From the NCBI RefSeq assembly GCF_050278625.1, contig NZ_JBNNTI010000018.1, positions 11,272 to 75,271 of the forward strand: 64,000 nt of DNA. The letters are read 5' to 3'. The DNA is from Viridibacillus sp050278625 (GTDB taxonomy: Bacteria > Bacillota > Bacilli > Bacillales_A > Planococcaceae). The notes beneath the pieces were generated by a model. The model saw nothing but the letters and a program-made list of their open reading frames with translations. It did not search any database and was not told the DNA's origin. The translations under genes were made by a program, and so were the position numbers. Below are positions 49,623 to 59,591 of the stretch, piece after piece (the first letter of the stretch is position 1; the number at the start of each line of letters is the position of its first letter).

Positions 49623-51050
49623 ATGGCTAAGGACTATGATGTGGTTATTTTAGGTGGCGGTACAGGTGGCTACGTAGCAGCAATTCGAGCAGCGAAGCTT
49701 GGGTTGAAAACAGCCGTTGTTGAAAAGGGAAAGCTAGGGGGTACATGTTTACATAAAGGCTGTATTCCAAGTAAAGCATTACTTAGAAGTGCGGAAGTCT
49801 TCGCGACAACAAAGAATCATGCTTCTTCGTTTGGAGTGAATACAGGAGAAGTAACGCTTGATTTTAGTAGAGTGCAAGAAAGAAAAGATTCAATTGTGGC
49901 CCAATTACATCAAGGTGTGCAAGCATTAATGAAGAAAGGCAAGATCGACGTTTATGAAGGAACTGGTCGAATTCTTGGACCTTCTATCTTCTCACCAATG
50001 CCAGGGACAATTTCAGTTGAACTGGCAAGTGGAGAAGAAAATGAGATGCTTATTCCTCAAAATGTTATTGTGGCAACAGGTTCTAGACCACGTACTTTAC
50101 CAGGGCTAACAATCGACGGTGAATTTGTTATTACTTCTGATGAAGCACTTGCGTTAAAAGAGCTTCCGTCATCCATTCTTATTGTTGGTGGTGGTGTCAT
50201 TGGAATTGAGTGGGCATCAATGTTAAATGATTTTGGTGTTGAGGTAATTGTTATTGAATATGCAGACCGCATTCTACCAACAGAAGATCAAGATATTTCA
50301 AAAGAAATGAAAAAGCTATTAACGAATAAAGGGATTAAATTTGTAACTTCTGCAAAAGTATTAGCAGAAACACTGTCAATCGCAAATAATAAAGTTTCAA
50401 TTGAGGCAGAAGTATCCGGTGAAAAGCAAAGTTACAATGCAGACAAAATACTTGTTTCGGTTGGTAGACAGGCAAATGTAGAAGGAATAGGGTTAGAAAA
50501 TACAGAGATAGTTGTAGATAATGGCTTTATCCAAACAAATAATCATTTTCAAACGAAGGAATCTCATATTTATGCCATTGGGGATGTCATTGGCGGGTTG
50601 CAACTTGCACATGTTGCTTCCCATGAAGGTATGCACGCAGTAGAGCATATTGCAGGATTAGCAACTACAAAAGTAGATGACAAATGGATATCCCGTTGTA
50701 TTTACTCAAGTCCAGAGGCAGCCAGTGTTGGTATAACTGAAGAACAAGCAAAAAAAGAGGGAATTCCGATTAAAATTGGTAAGTTTCCTTTTAAAGCAAT
50801 TGGTAAAGCACTTGTTTACGGAGAGTCAGATGGTTTTGTGAAGATAATAGCAAACAGTGAGACTAACGATCTTGTGGGAGTGCATATGATTGGACCACAT
50901 GTAACAGATATGATTGCTGAAGCGGGTCTTGCAATGGTGTTAGATGCAACGCCTTGGGAAATTGCGCATAGTGTCCATCCACATCCGACATTAAGCGAAG
51001 TACTTGGAGAAGCGGCATTAGCGGTTGATGGCAATGCAATTCATATGTAA
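49623..51050 (+). CDS. lpdV: Dihydrolipoamide dehydrogenase of the branched-chain complex
   Basis: E3 flavoprotein that reoxidises the lipoyl group of BkdB with NAD. The 475 residues contain the FAD motif GGGTGGYVAAIRAAKLG, the redox disulfide GGTCLHKGCIPSK, the NAD motif GGGVIGIEWASML and the C-terminal HPHPTLSE base. GAAAGGAAGTG precedes the ATG. It is followed after 16 bases by bkdAA. Confidence 0.94.
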   Translation: MAKDYDVVILGGGTGGYVAAIRAAKLGLKTAVVEKGKLGGTCLHKGCIPSKALLRSAEVFATTKNHASSFGVNTGEVTLDFSRVQERKDSIVAQLHQGVQALMKKGKIDVYEGTGRILGPSIFSPMPGTISVELASGEENEMLIPQNVIVATGSRPRTLPGLTIDGEFVITSDEALALKELPSSILIVGGGVIGIEWASMLNDFGVEVIVIEYADRILPTEDQDISKEMKKLLTNKGIKFVTSAKVLAETLSIANNKVSIEAEVSGEKQSYNADKILVSVGRQANVEGIGLENTEIVVDNGFIQTNNHFQTKESHIYAIGDVIGGLQLAHVASHEGMHAVEHIAGLATTKVDDKWISRCIYSSPEAASVGITEEQAKKEGIPIKIGKFPFKAIGKALVYGESDGFVKIIANSETNDLVGVHMIGPHVTDMIAEAGLAMVLDATPWEIAHSVHPHPTLSEVLGEAALAVDGNAIHM

Positions 51051-51066
51051 GAAGGAGCTGGAAGAA

Positions 51067-52083
51067 ATGGTTGAAAAGGTTGAAAATCGTCATGGAGAAA
51101 TCGGTTTATCAAACGAGGATGTACTGAAAATGTACGAAACAATGCTACTTGCACGTAGAGTCGATGAACGTATGTGGCTATTAAACCGTGCTGGTAAAAT
51201 TCCATTCGTAATTTCCTGTCAAGGGCAAGAAGCTGCTCAAGTAGGTGCGGCCTTTGCGCTTGATAATAAAAAAGATTATATTGCACCGTATTATCGTGAT
51301 ATGGGGGTTGTTCTTCATTTTGGTATGACGACAAAAGAGTTAATGCTTTCGGCCTTTGCAAAGGCCGAAGATCCAAACTCAGGTGGACGTCAAATGCCGG
51401 GCCACTTTGGCCAAAAGAAAAATCGTATTTTAACAGGTTCATCACCTGTTACTACGCAAGTCCCTCATGCTGTAGGGGTTGCACTTGCCGGTAAAATGCA
51501 AAAGAAAGATTTCATCACTTTTGTAACACTTGGTGAAGGTTCTTCTAACCAAGGAGATTTTCATGAAGGGGCAAACTTTGCAGGAGTACACAAATTACCA
51601 GTAATTATTATGGTTGAAAACAATAAATATGCGATTTCAGTACCAGTTGAAAAACAATTAGCATGCAAAAACGTTTCAGACCGTGCAATTGGATACGGGA
51701 TGCCAGGGGTTACTGTAGATGGTAAAGATCCAATTGAAGTATATAAAGTTGTTAAGGAAGCAGCTGACCGTGCTCGCAATGGGGAAGGGCCTAGCTTAAT
51801 TGAAACGGTAACTTATCGTCTAACAGCTCACTCTTCTGATGATGATGATCGTCAATATCGTACGGCAGAAGACTTAGCAGAGGGCCGTGCTACAGATCCA
51901 ATTATTACATTTGCAAAATACTTGCATGAGCAAGGGATTCTAACAGATGCCCTCGAAACAGAGATCAATGAACGCATTATGGCAGAAGTAAATGAAGCGA
52001 CAGATTATGCAGAGCAAGCTCCATATGCTGCTCCAGAAGATTCGCTAAAATACGTCTATGCTGAAGATGGAGGGAGTATCTAA
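51067..52083 (+). CDS. bkdAA: Branched-chain 2-oxo acid dehydrogenase E1 alpha
   Basis: Thiamine-diphosphate subunit. The 338 residues include SCQGQEAAQVGAAFAL, YYRDMGVVLHFG, GRQMPGHFG and the ThDP-binding LGEGSSNQGDFHEGANFAGVHKLPVIIMVENN (in parts), plus the phosphorylation-loop-like TYRLTAHSSDDDDRQYR. ATG 51067 follows AGAAGGAG; an in-frame upstream ATG at 51025 lies inside lpdV. It overlaps bkdAB by one base. Confidence 0.93.
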   Translation: MVEKVENRHGEIGLSNEDVLKMYETMLLARRVDERMWLLNRAGKIPFVISCQGQEAAQVGAAFALDNKKDYIAPYYRDMGVVLHFGMTTKELMLSAFAKAEDPNSGGRQMPGHFGQKKNRILTGSSPVTTQVPHAVGVALAGKMQKKDFITFVTLGEGSSNQGDFHEGANFAGVHKLPVIIMVENNKYAISVPVEKQLACKNVSDRAIGYGMPGVTVDGKDPIEVYKVVKEAADRARNGEGPSLIETVTYRLTAHSSDDDDRQYRTAEDLAEGRATDPIITFAKYLHEQGILTDALETEINERIMAEVNEATDYAEQAPYAAPEDSLKYVYAEDGGSI

Positions 52084-53066
52084 TGGCGGTTTTATCCTAT
52101 ATTGATGCAATTACTCTTGCGATGAAAGAAGAAATGGAACGCGATGAGCGTGTTTTTATATTAGGTGAAGACGTTGGCCGCAAAGGTGGCGTTTTTAAAG
52201 CAACTCAAGGCTTATATGATCAGTTTGGTGAGGACAGAGTATTAGATACGCCACTTGCAGAATCTGCGATTGCGGGTGTCGGAATCGGCGCTGCAATGTA
52301 CGGTTTAAGACCTATCGCTGAAATGCAATTTGCGGATTTTATCATGCCTGCAGTCAATCAAATTATTTCAGAAGCATCACGTATCCGTTACCGTTCAAAC
52401 AATGATTGGACTTGTCCGATAGTAATTCGCGCACCATTTGGAGGCGGGATTCACGGCGCTCTTTATCATTCACAATCCGTAGAGGCTGTATTTGCAAATC
52501 AGCCTGGTTTGAAAATAGTTATTCCTTCTACACCTTACGATGCAAAAGGTTTATTAAAAGCAGCTATCCGCGATGAGGACCCGGTGTTGTTTTTTGAACA
52601 TAAACGAGCGTATCGTCTTATAAAAGGTGCGGTTCCAGAAGAAGATTATACAATTGAAATCGGTAAAGCAGATGTGAAACGTGAAGGTGAAGATATTACG
52701 GTTATTACTTATGGTCTTGCAGTTCATTTTGCTTTACAAGCAGCTGAACGTTTGGCACAAGACGGTATTTCAGCGCACATCCTAGATTTGCGCACGATCT
52801 ATCCTCTAGATAAAGAGGCAATTATTGAAGCGGCATCTAAAACAGGAAAAGTGCTACTTGTCACAGAAGACAACAAAGAAGGTAGTATTATTAGCGAAGT
52901 GGCAGCAATCATTGCAGAAAACTGTTTATTCGATTTAGATGCTCCAATTAAAAGGCTTGCTGGACCAGATGTACCGTCAATGCCATATGCACCCACAATG
53001 GAGAAATATTTCATGATAAATCCAGAAAAAGTTGAAAAAGCAATGCGCGAATTAGCGGCGTTCTGA
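52083..53066 (+). CDS. bkdAB: Branched-chain 2-oxo acid dehydrogenase E1 beta
   Basis: Forms the alpha2-beta2 E1 with BkdAA. The 327 residues have FILGEDVGRKGGVFKAT, DTPLAESAIAGVGIGAA, PFGGGIHGALYHSQS and VVIPSTPYDAKGLL-type stretches typical of the family. GGAGGGAG lies before the ATG inside the end of bkdAA. Confidence 0.93.
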   Translation: MAVLSYIDAITLAMKEEMERDERVFILGEDVGRKGGVFKATQGLYDQFGEDRVLDTPLAESAIAGVGIGAAMYGLRPIAEMQFADFIMPAVNQIISEASRIRYRSNNDWTCPIVIRAPFGGGIHGALYHSQSVEAVFANQPGLKIVIPSTPYDAKGLLKAAIRDEDPVLFFEHKRAYRLIKGAVPEEDYTIEIGKADVKREGEDITVITYGLAVHFALQAAERLAQDGISAHILDLRTIYPLDKEAIIEAASKTGKVLLVTEDNKEGSIISEVAAIIAENCLFDLDAPIKRLAGPDVPSMPYAPTMEKYFMINPEKVEKAMRELAAF

Positions 53067-53085
53067 TGTAAAGGGGGAGAAAATT

Positions 53086-54381
53086 ATGGCAATTCAAACA
53101 ATTAAAATGCCTCAGCTTGGGGAAAGTGTTACGGAAGGTACAATTGAGAAATGGCTAGTAAAACCTGGTGATACTGTACAGAAATACGATTCTTTGGCGG
53201 AAGTGAATACAGATAAAGTCACTGCAGATTTGCCGTCATCTTTCTCAGGCGTCATTAAGGAACTTATCGTTGGAGAAGGCAATACATTAGCTGTTGGTGA
53301 AAGTGTATGTACGATTGAAACAGAAGAAGAAATAGAAAAGCAACCTGCTTCACAACAAGCAGAGCAAGCTACGCAGCTAGCATCCGTACCAGCTCCTCAG
53401 CAAACGGTAAAGGCGCCAGTAGTAAATCAAACAGGTAAGGCTCGCTATTCACCAGCTGTTTTAAAGTTAGCGCAAGAACATAATATAGACCTTCAATTAG
53501 TTGAAGGTACAGGTGCTGAAGGTCGAATAACACGAAAAGACATTCAAAAATTAGTAGACAGTGGAAGTATCCCAACTAGTAGTACAGCAGTGCCACAATC
53601 ACAAGAGACAAATACTGTAGTAACGCAAGTATCTGAACCACAAAAATTCCAGCCAATTCCAGCAGTGCAAACTGCAACAGGTGATATTGAAATTCCTGTA
53701 ACGAACGTTCGAAAAGCTATCGCGAATAATATGTTACGTAGTAAACACGAAGCGCCACATGCTTGGATGATGGTTGAAGCCGACGTTACAAACCTGGTAA
53801 ACTACCGTGATTCTATTAAAACTGAATTTAAACAATCTGAAGGTTATAACATTACGTACTTTGCCTTTTTCGTAAAAGCGATTGCGCAAGCATTAAAAGA
53901 ATTCCCAATGATGAATTCTATGTGGGCAGGCGATAAAATCATACAGAAAAAAGATATTCATATCTCTATTGCTGTTGCAACAGAAGATGCTCTTTTTGTT
54001 CCGGTAATTAAACACGCTGATGAAAAATCAATTAAAGGCATTGCTAGAGAAATTAATGATCTTGCTGGAAAAGTTCGTACTGGTAAATTGAAATCTGAAG
54101 ATATGCAAGGTGGAACATTTACTGTAAATAATACGGGATCATTTGGTTCGGTGCAGTCTATGGGGATTATTAACTACCCACAAGCGGCGATTATTCAAGT
54201 TGAATCAATTGTCAAACGCCCAGTAATTATGAATGGTGGAATGTTTGCTGCAAGAGATATAGTAAATTTATGTTTATCTCTAGATCATAGAGTTTTAGAT
54301 GGATTGATTTGTGGGAAATTTCTCGCTAGAGTCAAAGAAATTCTCGAAAACACAACAAAAGATAACACTTCTATCTACTGA
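53086..54381 (+). CDS. bkdB: Branched-chain 2-oxo acid dehydrogenase E2 (lipoamide acyltransferase)
   Basis: Core of the complex, giving isobutyryl-, isovaleryl- and 2-methylbutyryl-CoA, which are also primers for branched fatty acids. The 431 residues hold one lipoyl domain (lysine in VNTDKVTAD, about residues 2-78), a Pro/Gln/Ala-rich linker, a peripheral-subunit-binding domain (YSPAVLKLAQEHNI ... GAEGRITRKDI) and the catalytic domain with LDHRVLDG. Confidence 0.94.
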   Translation: MAIQTIKMPQLGESVTEGTIEKWLVKPGDTVQKYDSLAEVNTDKVTADLPSSFSGVIKELIVGEGNTLAVGESVCTIETEEEIEKQPASQQAEQATQLASVPAPQQTVKAPVVNQTGKARYSPAVLKLAQEHNIDLQLVEGTGAEGRITRKDIQKLVDSGSIPTSSTAVPQSQETNTVVTQVSEPQKFQPIPAVQTATGDIEIPVTNVRKAIANNMLRSKHEAPHAWMMVEADVTNLVNYRDSIKTEFKQSEGYNITYFAFFVKAIAQALKEFPMMNSMWAGDKIIQKKDIHISIAVATEDALFVPVIKHADEKSIKGIAREINDLAGKVRTGKLKSEDMQGGTFTVNNTGSFGSVQSMGIINYPQAAIIQVESIVKRPVIMNGGMFAARDIVNLCLSLDHRVLDGLICGKFLARVKEILENTTKDNTSIY

Positions 54382-54388
54382 AAGTAAT

Positions 54389-54425
54389 CTGAAAATCGTA
54401 ATATTGCGATTTTCAGATTTTTTTA
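54389..54425 (+). terminator. Terminator of the bkd operon
   Basis: CTGAAAATCG at 54389-54398 pairs with CGATTTTCAG at 54407-54416, followed by T8. It separates bkd from the mut genes. Confidence 0.88.
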
Positions 54426-54499
54426 TACTTTTGCGATTGGATATTCTTGTGTAAAATAGGAATAGAATTACCAAAGGGGGGAAGCTAGTTAGCGTCCAC

Positions 54500-56203
54500 A
54501 TGAAGAACAATATGAAAGAAATTGATTTCACACAAGCTAATTATGAACAATGGCAAGAATCTGCTGTTAAGGCTTTGAAAGGTAAACCATTCGAATCTTT
54601 AATTACGAAAACAATCGAGGGTATTTCATTTGAACCAATTTATACACAAGACCAACTAGTAGAAAAATTAGATGGTAAATTAGCAGAACAAGTTTCGACT
54701 ATTCGTTCATTAAAAACAGGTGAAGAATGTCTAGCAGCACAACAAATATTTGCAGATTCACCGGAATCTTTACTTCAAGGCGTTAAAGAAGCTTTGGCAA
54801 AAGGAAACGATATTATTAATATTGATAGTCGCGTGAATTTTGCATGGGATGAAAAAACTTTGAAAGAATTGTCAGTACTTTTTACTGAAAATTCATTCAA
54901 ACTGAATTTACAAAACAATCAAGATGCTTTATTACAAGTATTTAACTATATTAAAGAAGAACAAAAAGAAGTTGTTAGAGGTTTTATTTCTTGTACAGAC
55001 ACTATTATTTTAAAAGGTTTCCCTCATGTTCGTACGATCAATGCGAATGTATTAGAAGCCCACTATGAAGGTGCACACGCAGTACAGGAATTAGCAGTCG
55101 CATTACTACAAGCTGCCGAGTACATGGAAACAGAAGAAGATATCGAAGCATTTGCGAAGAAATTCTTTGTTACCTTTGCAGTAGATACTCAGTTCTTTGT
55201 TGAAATAGCTAAACTCCGTGCTTTCAGAGTTCTTTGGAAAGCGTTTACATCGGCATATAATACTGAAAAAAACCTACCTATAACAATTGTTACTGAGACA
55301 TCGTTACGTAGTTTCTCTAAATTAGATGTGTACGTTAACCTTTTACGTACAGGCAATGAAGCGTTCACAGCAATCCTTGGTGGTGCTGACGTTTGTACAG
55401 TACATCCACATGATGTTCTATCTGCACCGAATGACAAATCAATTCGTATAGCACGCAACATACAATTAGTGGTTAAAGAGGAAACGCATGTTGAGCATAT
55501 TATTGATCCATCGGGTGGTTCATATTTCATCGAGACTTTAACAGCTGAGTTAGTTAAAGACGCATGGGCATTATTCAATGAACTACAAGAAGCAGGCGGT
55601 TATAATACTGTAAAAGCAAGTGGACAACTAAATACACTATTAAAAGAAACAATGGATCAGCGCATGAAAGAAGTAGAAACACGTAAAAAATCACTAATCG
55701 GTACAAATATCTATGCAAACCCGGCGGATGAAATTGATGAGTGCAATAACCCGTTATTTGCAGATTACAATCGCTTAGCAAAACCATTTGAAGAGCTTTG
55801 CTTAAACTATGCTAAAAACCAACCCAAAGTTGCACTGCTAACAATTGGTCAATTAAAACAATTCAAACCTCGTGCAGATTTCGTGTCTGGCTTCTTTGCA
55901 ACAGCTGGTATTGTACCAGAGAAGAGTCCTGAAATACAATCAGTAGGTGAAGCAAAAAGTTGGTTATCTGCAACAGACGCGAAATTTGTCGTTGTTTGTG
56001 GGCAAGATGATGCGATGAAGGAGTATATTCCAACATTACTTGAATCTAAACCAGCACAGATTTCACTTGATGTAGCAGGTAAGTTTAAAGAAGAACAAGA
56101 TGAATGGACTAAAGCAGGCTTAAATGGTTTCATCTACACAGGTCAAAATATTATCGAAAAATTGACGAGCTTAGCAGCAAATGTGCAGGAGGTCCAACGA
56201 TGA
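54500..56203 (+). CDS. mutA: Methylmalonyl-CoA mutase small subunit
   Basis: Non-catalytic partner of MutB. The 567 residues follow the mutase barrel pattern but are divergent, for example HPSGGSY replaced by DPSGGSYFIETLT, and the C-terminal cobalamin-type domain lacks the DxHxxG motif. Start is unclear: AAGGGGGGAAG at 54474-54484 is 15 or more bases before ATG 54500, and ATG 54512 is further still. It overlaps mutB by four bases (ATGA). Confidence 0.9.
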   Translation: MKNNMKEIDFTQANYEQWQESAVKALKGKPFESLITKTIEGISFEPIYTQDQLVEKLDGKLAEQVSTIRSLKTGEECLAAQQIFADSPESLLQGVKEALAKGNDIINIDSRVNFAWDEKTLKELSVLFTENSFKLNLQNNQDALLQVFNYIKEEQKEVVRGFISCTDTIILKGFPHVRTINANVLEAHYEGAHAVQELAVALLQAAEYMETEEDIEAFAKKFFVTFAVDTQFFVEIAKLRAFRVLWKAFTSAYNTEKNLPITIVTETSLRSFSKLDVYVNLLRTGNEAFTAILGGADVCTVHPHDVLSAPNDKSIRIARNIQLVVKEETHVEHIIDPSGGSYFIETLTAELVKDAWALFNELQEAGGYNTVKASGQLNTLLKETMDQRMKEVETRKKSLIGTNIYANPADEIDECNNPLFADYNRLAKPFEELCLNYAKNQPKVALLTIGQLKQFKPRADFVSGFFATAGIVPEKSPEIQSVGEAKSWLSATDAKFVVVCGQDDAMKEYIPTLLESKPAQISLDVAGKFKEEQDEWTKAGLNGFIYTGQNIIEKLTSLAANVQEVQR

Positions 56204-58353
56204 ATAAGCCAAATTTCAAAGAGATTGATATCCAAGCAGTGTTAACAGCAAATCAAACAGTAAGAGATGACAAAAATTTCATGACAAATGAAGGCATCGA
56301 GATTAAGTCAGCATATACTGAACAAGATTTGGATAACTTAAAACACTTAAAAGACTGGCCTGGTATTGCACCAAATACACGTGGACCCTATCCAACGATG
56401 TATGTTGGTCGCCCTTGGACAGTTCGCCAATATGCAGGATTCTCTACTGCTGAAGAGAGTAATGCTTTCTACCGTCGTAACTTAGCGATGGGACAAAAAG
56501 GTTTGTCAGTCGCATTTGACTTAGCAACTCACCGTGGTTATGACTCAGATCACCCTCGTGTAACAGGTGATGTAGGTAAAGCCGGCGTTGCCATTGACTC
56601 TATTGAAGATATGAAAATTCTTTTTGATGGTATTCCACTAGATCAAATGTCAGTATCGATGACAATGAATGGTGCTGTATTACCGATTTTAGCTTTTTAT
56701 ATTGTAGCTGCTGAAGAACAAGGTGTAACACCTGATAAACTTGCTGGCACAATACAAAATGATATTTTAAAAGAGTATATGGTACGTAATACATATATTT
56801 ATCCACCAGCTGTTTCTATGAAGATTATTGCAGATATTTTCGAATTCACTTCAAACTATATGCCTAAATTTAACTCAATCTCTATTTCTGGTTACCACTT
56901 ACAAGAAGCTGGTGCCACAGCAGATATCGAGCTTGGTTATACATTAGCAGACGGTCTTGAATATGTTCGTACAGGTTTACAAGCAGGAATCGATATTGAT
57001 TCATTCGCACCGCGTTTGTCGTTCTTCTGGGCAATCGGTATGAATTATTACATGGAAGTTGCGAAAATGCGCGCTGGTCGTCGTATTTGGGCCCAAATGA
57101 TGAGCACATTCGATCCTAAAAACCCAAAAACATTAGCATTACGTACACACTCACAAACTTCAGGTTGGTCATTAACAGAACAAGACCCATTCAACAATGT
57201 TACACGCACATTGATTGAAGCGAATGCTTCTTCAATGGGACATACACAATCATTACACACAAATGCGTTAGATGAAGCTATTGCACTACCTACCGACTTC
57301 TCAGCTCGCATTGCACGTAATACGCAACTATTCTTACAAGAAGAAACGTTAATGACGAAAGTAATTGATCCATGGGGCGGTTCATTCTACGTTGAAAAAT
57401 TAACAGATGAACTAATGAAAAAAGCATGGGAACATATCGAAGAAATAGAAGAATTAGGAGGTATGGCGAAAGCGATTGAAACAGGTCTTCCGAAAATGAA
57501 AATTGAAGAAGCAGCTGCCAAACGACAAGCAAAAATTGATTCTAAAGCTGAAACAATCGTAGGTGTTAACAAATTCCGTCTTGCAGAAGAAGAACCAATC
57601 GACATTTTGAATATTGATAATACAATCGTCCGTCAAAAACAAATTGACCGTATTAAGGCCATGCGTGACAAACGTGATGATAAAGAAGTACAGCGCTTAC
57701 TGGCTCGTATTACTAACGCAACTGAAACAGGTGGGGAAAACTTATTAGCTTGTGCAGTAGATGCAGCACGCGCTCGTGCAACACTAGGTGAAATATCGGA
57801 TGCAATTGAAGTTGTTTCGGGTCGTCATAAAGCGATTATTCGTTCAATTAGTGGCGTTTATAGCTCAAATTTCTCAAATGAAGAAGAGATTCGTGAAGTA
57901 CAAGAAATGGCTGAAGGTTTCTTAGAGAACGAAGGTCGTCGTCCACGTATCTTAATCGCGAAAATGGGACAAGATGGTCATGACCGCGGAGCGAAAGTAA
58001 TCGCTACAGCATTTGCTGACCTTGGTTTTGACGTTGATATTAGTCCATTATTCCAAACACCAGCAGAAACGGCAGCCATGGCTGTAGAAAATGATGTTCA
58101 CGTTGTAGGCGTAAGTTCACTTGCAGCTGGTCATAGAACTCTAGTGCCTGAACTGCGTGAAGAACTGAAGAAAATTGGGCGAGAAGACATCTTAATCGTT
58201 GTTGGTGGGGTAATCCCAGCACAAGATTACCAATTCCTATATGACAATGGCGCTTGTGCAATTTTCGGACCGGGTACAGTCATTCCTGTTAGTGCACAAA
58301 AAGTAATTGAAGAAATCTATAGAAAATTAGGTTACGAGGAAGTGGTAGAGTAA
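56200..58353 (+). CDS. mutB: Methylmalonyl-CoA mutase large subunit, B12-binding
   Basis: Isomerises methylmalonyl-CoA to succinyl-CoA with adenosylcobalamin. The 717 residues have the substrate barrel (RGPYPTMYVGRPWTVRQYAGFSTAEESNAFYRRNL in parts, SGYHLQEAGATADIELGYT) and a C-terminal B12 domain with DGHDRG at 592-597, where His594 is the axial cobalt ligand. AGGAGGT precedes the ATG. Valine and isoleucine breakdown by the upstream bkd enzymes feeds propionyl-CoA towards this step; propionyl-CoA carboxylase and epimerase are not in the window. Confidence 0.95.
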   Translation: MNKPNFKEIDIQAVLTANQTVRDDKNFMTNEGIEIKSAYTEQDLDNLKHLKDWPGIAPNTRGPYPTMYVGRPWTVRQYAGFSTAEESNAFYRRNLAMGQKGLSVAFDLATHRGYDSDHPRVTGDVGKAGVAIDSIEDMKILFDGIPLDQMSVSMTMNGAVLPILAFYIVAAEEQGVTPDKLAGTIQNDILKEYMVRNTYIYPPAVSMKIIADIFEFTSNYMPKFNSISISGYHLQEAGATADIELGYTLADGLEYVRTGLQAGIDIDSFAPRLSFFWAIGMNYYMEVAKMRAGRRIWAQMMSTFDPKNPKTLALRTHSQTSGWSLTEQDPFNNVTRTLIEANASSMGHTQSLHTNALDEAIALPTDFSARIARNTQLFLQEETLMTKVIDPWGGSFYVEKLTDELMKKAWEHIEEIEELGGMAKAIETGLPKMKIEEAAAKRQAKIDSKAETIVGVNKFRLAEEEPIDILNIDNTIVRQKQIDRIKAMRDKRDDKEVQRLLARITNATETGGENLLACAVDAARARATLGEISDAIEVVSGRHKAIIRSISGVYSSNFSNEEEIREVQEMAEGFLENEGRRPRILIAKMGQDGHDRGAKVIATAFADLGFDVDISPLFQTPAETAAMAVENDVHVVGVSSLAAGHRTLVPELREELKKIGREDILIVVGGVIPAQDYQFLYDNGACAIFGPGTVIPVSAQKVIEEIYRKLGYEEVVE

Positions 58354-59438
58354 TGGACCACAACAAAGGGATGGACGATGGTGCACTATTTGTAATGGAT
58401 GGTATCGCCGCATCTCATGATGGAATGGTGCCCTCAGGTCGAAAAAAATTCCGTAAAAAGAACAACGACGATATTAATATCGCAGAGCTCGCAAAGCAAG
58501 TTCTGGCTGGTTCTAGACTCCATTTATCAAAAGCCATTACTCTTTTAGAAAGTACGAATAAGTACCATAAAGAGAAGGGCCAAGAATTATTACAAGAACT
58601 ATTGCCTCATACTGGAAACAGTATTCGTATTGGTATTACAGGGGTCCCTGGAGCAGGTAAAAGTACTTTTATCGAAGCATTTGGAGGCAAATTATGTGAT
58701 ATGGGGCACCGTGTGGCTGTTCTTGCCATCGATCCAAGTTCGAGTCTTACTGGAGGAAGTATTCTCGGAGATAAAACAAGAATGGAAGAGTTAACGCGAA
58801 ATCCACGTGCTTTTATCAGGCCTTCTCCAGCAGCTGGTACTCTTGGTGGAGTGCACAAAAAATCACGAGAAACAATGTTGTTATGTGAGGCAGCAGGATA
58901 TGATATTATTTTGATTGAAACAGTCGGTGTTGGACAAAGTGAAACGATTGTCCGTGGCATGGTAGACTTCTTTCTATTACTCGTTCTAACAGGGGCGGGG
59001 GATGAGCTACAAGGCATGAAAAAGGGCATCATGGAGCTTGCTGACACTATAGTTGTCCATAAAGCGGATGGTGATAATGTCCGACCTGCTAAAAAAACAG
59101 TTGCTGAATATAAACAATTTATTCACTTCCTACAACAAGCTACACCTGGATGGACTACGCAATCTATGGCGGTTTCATCATATGAAAATAAAGGCTTAGA
59201 AATAGTTTGGGAAACGATTTTACAGTTTAAAGAAATCGGCGAGGAAACGAATTACTGGTCAATTAGGCGTAGTGAACAAACGACTGAATGGTTTCGCTCT
59301 ATGATTACGGACCATTTAATCGATTCATTTTACGGAGTACCAGAACGCAAGCAACAAGTAAAAAGCTTAGAAGAGAAAATTTTACAAGGGCGATTAACTG
59401 TTACTCAAGGCGTAGATCAATTATTTAATAAAAAATAA
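58353..59438 (+). CDS. meaB: Methylmalonyl-CoA mutase-associated GTPase MeaB
   Basis: G3E-type GTPase chaperone that loads and protects the cobalamin of the mutase. The 361 residues show the P-loop GVPGAGKST, the Mg/switch region AVLAIDPSSSLTGGSILGDKTRM, Walker B IILIETVGVGQSE and the base-recognition VVHKADGD. It overlaps mutB by one base, so the three mut genes form one unit. The N-terminus (1-45) is a poorly conserved basic extension. Confidence 0.94.
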   Translation: MDHNKGMDDGALFVMDGIAASHDGMVPSGRKKFRKKNNDDINIAELAKQVLAGSRLHLSKAITLLESTNKYHKEKGQELLQELLPHTGNSIRIGITGVPGAGKSTFIEAFGGKLCDMGHRVAVLAIDPSSSLTGGSILGDKTRMEELTRNPRAFIRPSPAAGTLGGVHKKSRETMLLCEAAGYDIILIETVGVGQSETIVRGMVDFFLLLVLTGAGDELQGMKKGIMELADTIVVHKADGDNVRPAKKTVAEYKQFIHFLQQATPGWTTQSMAVSSYENKGLEIVWETILQFKEIGEETNYWSIRRSEQTTEWFRSMITDHLIDSFYGVPERKQQVKSLEEKILQGRLTVTQGVDQLFNKK

Positions 59439-59464
59439 GTATTATCAATTTGATATTTAGAGAA

Positions 59465-59495
59465 GGGCCATCTGAGTAAATCGGTGGTCCTTTTG
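59465..59495 (+). terminator. Terminator after meaB
   Basis: AAGGGCCA at 59465-59472 pairs with TGGTCCTT at 59486-59493, followed by TT and T-rich sequence. Confidence 0.6.
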
Positions 59496-59591
59496 CTTTC
59501 TAACTGGTAAAACGTTTCAATAATGCACAGCATATTTTAAGGAAGTAGATACATACATACATCAGAAGTAAATTGATGTGAGGTTTCTTAA

